Shown: positions 6,295-8,448 of the stretch, one piece after another
Layout of the letters: the number at the start of each line of letters is the position of its first letter
Numbering within the stretch: position 1 is the stretch's first letter
Source of the DNA: an uncultured Eubacterium sp.
Lineage (GTDB): Bacteria > Bacillota_A > Clostridia > Lachnospirales > Lachnospiraceae
Reading direction: 5' to 3'
Length of the DNA: 8,448 nt
NCBI GenBank assembly: GCA_947653505.1
Contig: CANTHI010000144.1
Coordinates: 1-8,448 of the forward strand
Program-made: the position numbers and the translations under genes
Notes under the pieces: generated by a model
Told to the model about the DNA's origin: nothing
What the model saw: only the letters and a program-made list of their open reading frames with translations
Databases searched by the model: none

Positions 6295-8064
6295 TCAGAC
6301 AGTCTGTGATTCTTCCCGGACCACTACAAAAATAGAGGCCCGGACCTGCGGGTAGGCGGTGCTTTGTACGACCACTTCGTATACTCCCGGTATATTTGGC
6401 GCCGTATACATGCCGTTCGGGCTGATGCTCCCGCCGTGCGGCTGTACGCTCCATTCTACCGTTTTATCATCCATATTTGTGCAGACTGCTTCCAGATAAT
6501 GGCTCTCACGCACCGCTAATTCCAAAATGCCAGGCTTGATAAATATTTTACGCGTCAGCTTTTTCGTCTTTTTTTCTTCCGCCTGCATCAGCGCTGTCCA
6601 GTGGACCATCACACCGTTTTTAATAATCTGTTCCCGCAGCCTTCCCGCGATCTGGAATGTCCCTTTATCCGGATATACCCGTACGGACAACTCGAGCAGC
6701 AGCTCCATATCCGGAAATATCTCGCTGGAGCCATATGTAACAATGCCGTCAGCATCTTCCAGTCCGGCAGTTACAAAGGCCGGGCCAAGTCCAAGCCCGT
6801 GCGGGATTTCTTCTCCAATAAACCGGTCCCCACGCTCCCCGCCGCCATCCAGATCCAGCCAGTAGCTGCCCTGTGCCATCAGGATTCCCTGTTCCCGCTG
6901 CTCCGGCGCACCTCCCGTCCGCCTTTGCTGCGGATGCGTCCCCCGCGCGCCGGAAACGTCAAAGCCGTCGACTGTCATCTGATGCAGGGCAAAGCTTAAA
7001 TTCTGGTTCAGGATATACTGATGGAACGGCAGGTTTTCGATCTGATCAATCAGACAGGTGTCCGTGCCTTCCCTGGAGGTACGCAGCAGATCAATCTTTG
7101 CCAGATACAGACGTCCGGCCTGATCCGGCTGGACGATCTGATCCATCGCTGTACGGTAATAATCCGCGATCACCTGATTGCGGATATCTCCCTGGATAAT
7201 CTGTACCGGAAATACCAGGGCGCCTGGATTTAAAATCTGATCAGCTGCAAGCGGTTCTTTATTCAGATACAGCTGCATACTTTTTTCCTGCAGTCTTACA
7301 GCTGCATCTGCTCCTGGAAGATCCGCAGCTGTGACCTGGTAAGTCATAAGATAGCTTCCCTTTTTTTCGTACTGTGTTTCGTTAAAATTTACAGTAAAAG
7401 CGGACCTGCCTTCCTGATCGATACATTCCAGTCCAAGACCGAAGGAAAATTCCAGATATTTTTTTGTCGTATTCCCGATTTCTATACGGATCTGAAACGT
7501 ACTTCCTGTACTGACATATCTGGGCAGCGACAGACGGACGCTGACACCGCCGGACGCATACAGAATACCGCTTTGCTCGTAAAGCGCGCTTTTATCCAGA
7601 TTTTCCTGTCTGGGTGCGATGTCTGTCAGGTACAGGCGGTACGTTTCCCTGATTTTATTAAATGCCTGCTCCCCGCCAGAGATCATGGCGGTTCCTGCTA
7701 TATTGTGTACCGCGCCGGTTTCTTCTTCCTCGTAATCCAGACATAAATAAACGTAGTCCTGATCGCTGCCTTCCACACTTTCTTCATAGCCTTCCAGCAT
7801 GGACAGCTTGCGGATGAGCGGCACATCTACCACGATCTCCCGTCCGAGGGCGTCCAGCGCAAAACCGCGTTCCAAAGAAATGGTCTTTTCATCCAGTCGG
7901 ACGACGTGCAGTCCCGCGACGACACCTGCGCCCTGCAAAAAGCGGTTGATCATTCTGCGTTTGTTGTTGATATAGCGCTGTTCCAGCTCAAAGTCGTCTA
8001 CGGACAGGAGTTTGCCGTAAAAATATTTGTTTCTTTCAAAGGGAAAGTATCTGGAATTTTTCAT
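6295..8064 (-). CDS. Multidomain contractile-injection-locus protein with C-terminal Ig-like (Big) domain
   Basis: 589 residues, ATG preceded by AGAGGAG at 6 bases. The N-terminal stretch RYFPFERNKYFYGKLLSVDD, the following helix of about 24-43 and GAGVVAGLHVV match a region I know from uncharacterised proteins encoded beside eCIS/phage-tail-like genes (F-Y-G-K-L-L, then N-R-x-L-x-G-x-G-V-V-x-G-L). Residues about 170-270 appear to be a beta-sandwich. About 370-395 is a Gly/Arg/Gln-rich flexible linker. About 396-500 is a second beta-rich part. About 505-585 is a bacterial Ig-like domain with SPNGMYTAPNIPGVYEVVV, typical of Big-family folds. There is no signal peptide or membrane helix. It may be a baseplate accessory or fibre-like component (inference). 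Its ATG overlaps the TGA of the tail protein I gene (ATGA), indicating coupled translation and a shared complex. Confidence 0.75.
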   Translation of the reverse strand: MKNSRYFPFERNKYFYGKLLSVDDFELEQRYINNKRRMINRFLQGAGVVAGLHVVRLDEKTISLERGFALDALGREIVVDVPLIRKLSMLEGYEESVEGSDQDYVYLCLDYEEEETGAVHNIAGTAMISGGEQAFNKIRETYRLYLTDIAPRQENLDKSALYEQSGILYASGGVSVRLSLPRYVSTGSTFQIRIEIGNTTKKYLEFSFGLGLECIDQEGRSAFTVNFNETQYEKKGSYLMTYQVTAADLPGADAAVRLQEKSMQLYLNKEPLAADQILNPGALVFPVQIIQGDIRNQVIADYYRTAMDQIVQPDQAGRLYLAKIDLLRTSREGTDTCLIDQIENLPFHQYILNQNLSFALHQMTVDGFDVSGARGTHPQQRRTGGAPEQREQGILMAQGSYWLDLDGGGERGDRFIGEEIPHGLGLGPAFVTAGLEDADGIVTYGSSEIFPDMELLLELSVRVYPDKGTFQIAGRLREQIIKNGVMVHWTALMQAEEKKTKKLTRKIFIKPGILELAVRESHYLEAVCTNMDDKTVEWSVQPHGGSISPNGMYTAPNIPGVYEVVVQSTAYPQVRASIFVVVREESQTV

Positions 8065-8402
8065 GTTGTTCTCCTCTCTTTTCCGGCCGCACCCAGAATG
8101 GTAAATGACGTCATGGAAGCTCCGTCCAGTGACAGATACTGGTATCTGCCCAGTATGGTGTTCAGCCCCAGATAGGTATGCTGCCCTAAGAACAGATAAG
8201 GCTTTAGTACGATCAGCTCCGATTCCATGTATGCCGGCTTCACCTCTTTCATAATTTTCAGTAAAGTCTGGTATTCCCTTACGGTTGGAATATCCTGTTC
8301 CAGTACGATCACCTGAAACCGATAAGGATCGCTGCCATAAAGCCGTGTGAGAAGGCTGGAATCTCCTTTTGCTTTTTCATGAATCTGAAATCTTTCTACC
8401 AC
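8061..8402 (-). CDS. Phage tail protein I / Afp12-like baseplate protein, C-terminal part (5' end outside window or in another frame)
   Basis: 113 residues if translation begins at GTG 8402. The content is the C-terminal half of the tail protein I domain (TIGR02242/Tail_P2_I type): VVERF near the start, LTRLYGSDPYRFQVIV, then VREYQTLLKIMKEVKPAYME (matching the family's x-x-E-x-x-K-P-A-H-T) and LGQHTYLGLNTILG near the end. Family members sit in the baseplate wedge with the J protein and are usually about 200 residues or longer, so the N-terminal half is missing here. The frame stays open rightward to the window edge, but the 15 codons there (SPAADHQEPDREKVY) do not resemble the family, whereas the neighbouring frame does. 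That points to a frameshift near 8408-8413. The ribosome site before the GTG is weak. The stop overlaps the next gene's start as ATGA. Confidence 0.75.
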   Translation of the reverse strand: MVERFQIHEKAKGDSSLLTRLYGSDPYRFQVIVLEQDIPTVREYQTLLKIMKEVKPAYMESELIVLKPYLFLGQHTYLGLNTILGRYQYLSLDGASMTSFTILGAAGKERRTT

Positions 8403-8446
8403 ATATACTTTTTCTCGATCCGGTTCTTGATGATCCGCAGCTGGTG
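8396..8446 (-). CDS. Partial reading frame entering from the right, probable N-terminal half of the same tail protein I gene
   Basis: In this frame the window begins HQLRIIKNRIEKKYMW and ends at TAG (8396-8398), overlapping the GTG-started frame by 7 bases. LRIIKNRIEKK suits the helix that precedes the V-V-E-x-F motif of tail protein I proteins. Joining it to the downstream frame at the A5 run gives RIEKKVYVVERF with family-like spacing. Only 16 codons are visible, so this is a tentative call. It could instead be the genuine end of a separate upstream gene. Confidence 0.4.
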   Translation of the reverse strand, partial: HQLRIIKNRIEKKYMW

Positions 8447-8448
8447 AT

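Overview
The window looks like part of a chromosome of a low-to-mid GC Firmicute, most likely a gut-type Clostridia/Lachnospiraceae member. The grounds are roughly even base composition, strong AGGAGG-type ribosome binding sites ahead of most genes, and tightly packed genes. Taxonomy is inference. All eight genes lie on the minus strand and read from the right edge (8448) to the left edge (1). Most junctions are overlaps or gaps under 40 bases. The one real break is 143 bases at 2438-2580. No stretch over 300 bases lacks a gene.

In transcription order: (1) the C-terminal part of a phage tail protein I / Afp12-like baseplate protein (8061-8402), whose upstream half appears to lie in another frame; (2) a 589-residue multidomain protein with an N-terminal region typical of contractile-injection loci and a C-terminal Ig-like domain (6295-8064); (3) a degenerate protein-kinase fold with a C-terminal membrane helix (5376-6260); (4) a large MORN-repeat protein with one membrane helix and a repetitive Ala/Gly/Glu tail (3164-5371); (5) a DUF4255/Pvc16-N tail-cap protein (2581-3153); (6) an unrecognised 285-residue beta-rich protein with a carboxypeptidase-regulatory-like start (1580-2437); (7) a DUF4280 PAAR-like spike-tip protein (1177-1566); (8) a membrane-anchored class III nucleotidyl-cyclase homologue that has lost its catalytic residues (106-1143).

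Together these are a section of a contractile injection system (phage-tail-like particle) locus. Tail protein I, DUF4255 and DUF4280 are structural parts: baseplate wedge, tube/sheath terminator and spike tip. The unusual part is the interleaved set of three predicted single-pass membrane proteins. Two carry what appear to be dead enzyme folds facing the cytoplasm (pseudokinase, pseudocyclase), and one carries about 21 MORN repeats predicted outside. My reading, which is inference, is that this is a membrane-docking and sensing module, so the particle may act from the cell membrane rather than being a freely released eCIS. Sheath, tube, VgrG-like spike, ATPase and effectors are not in the window and would be expected to the right.

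The left 105 bases hold no convincing gene. They contain a run of ten G (minus strand) just after the last stop codon and an imperfect inverted repeat without a T-tract.
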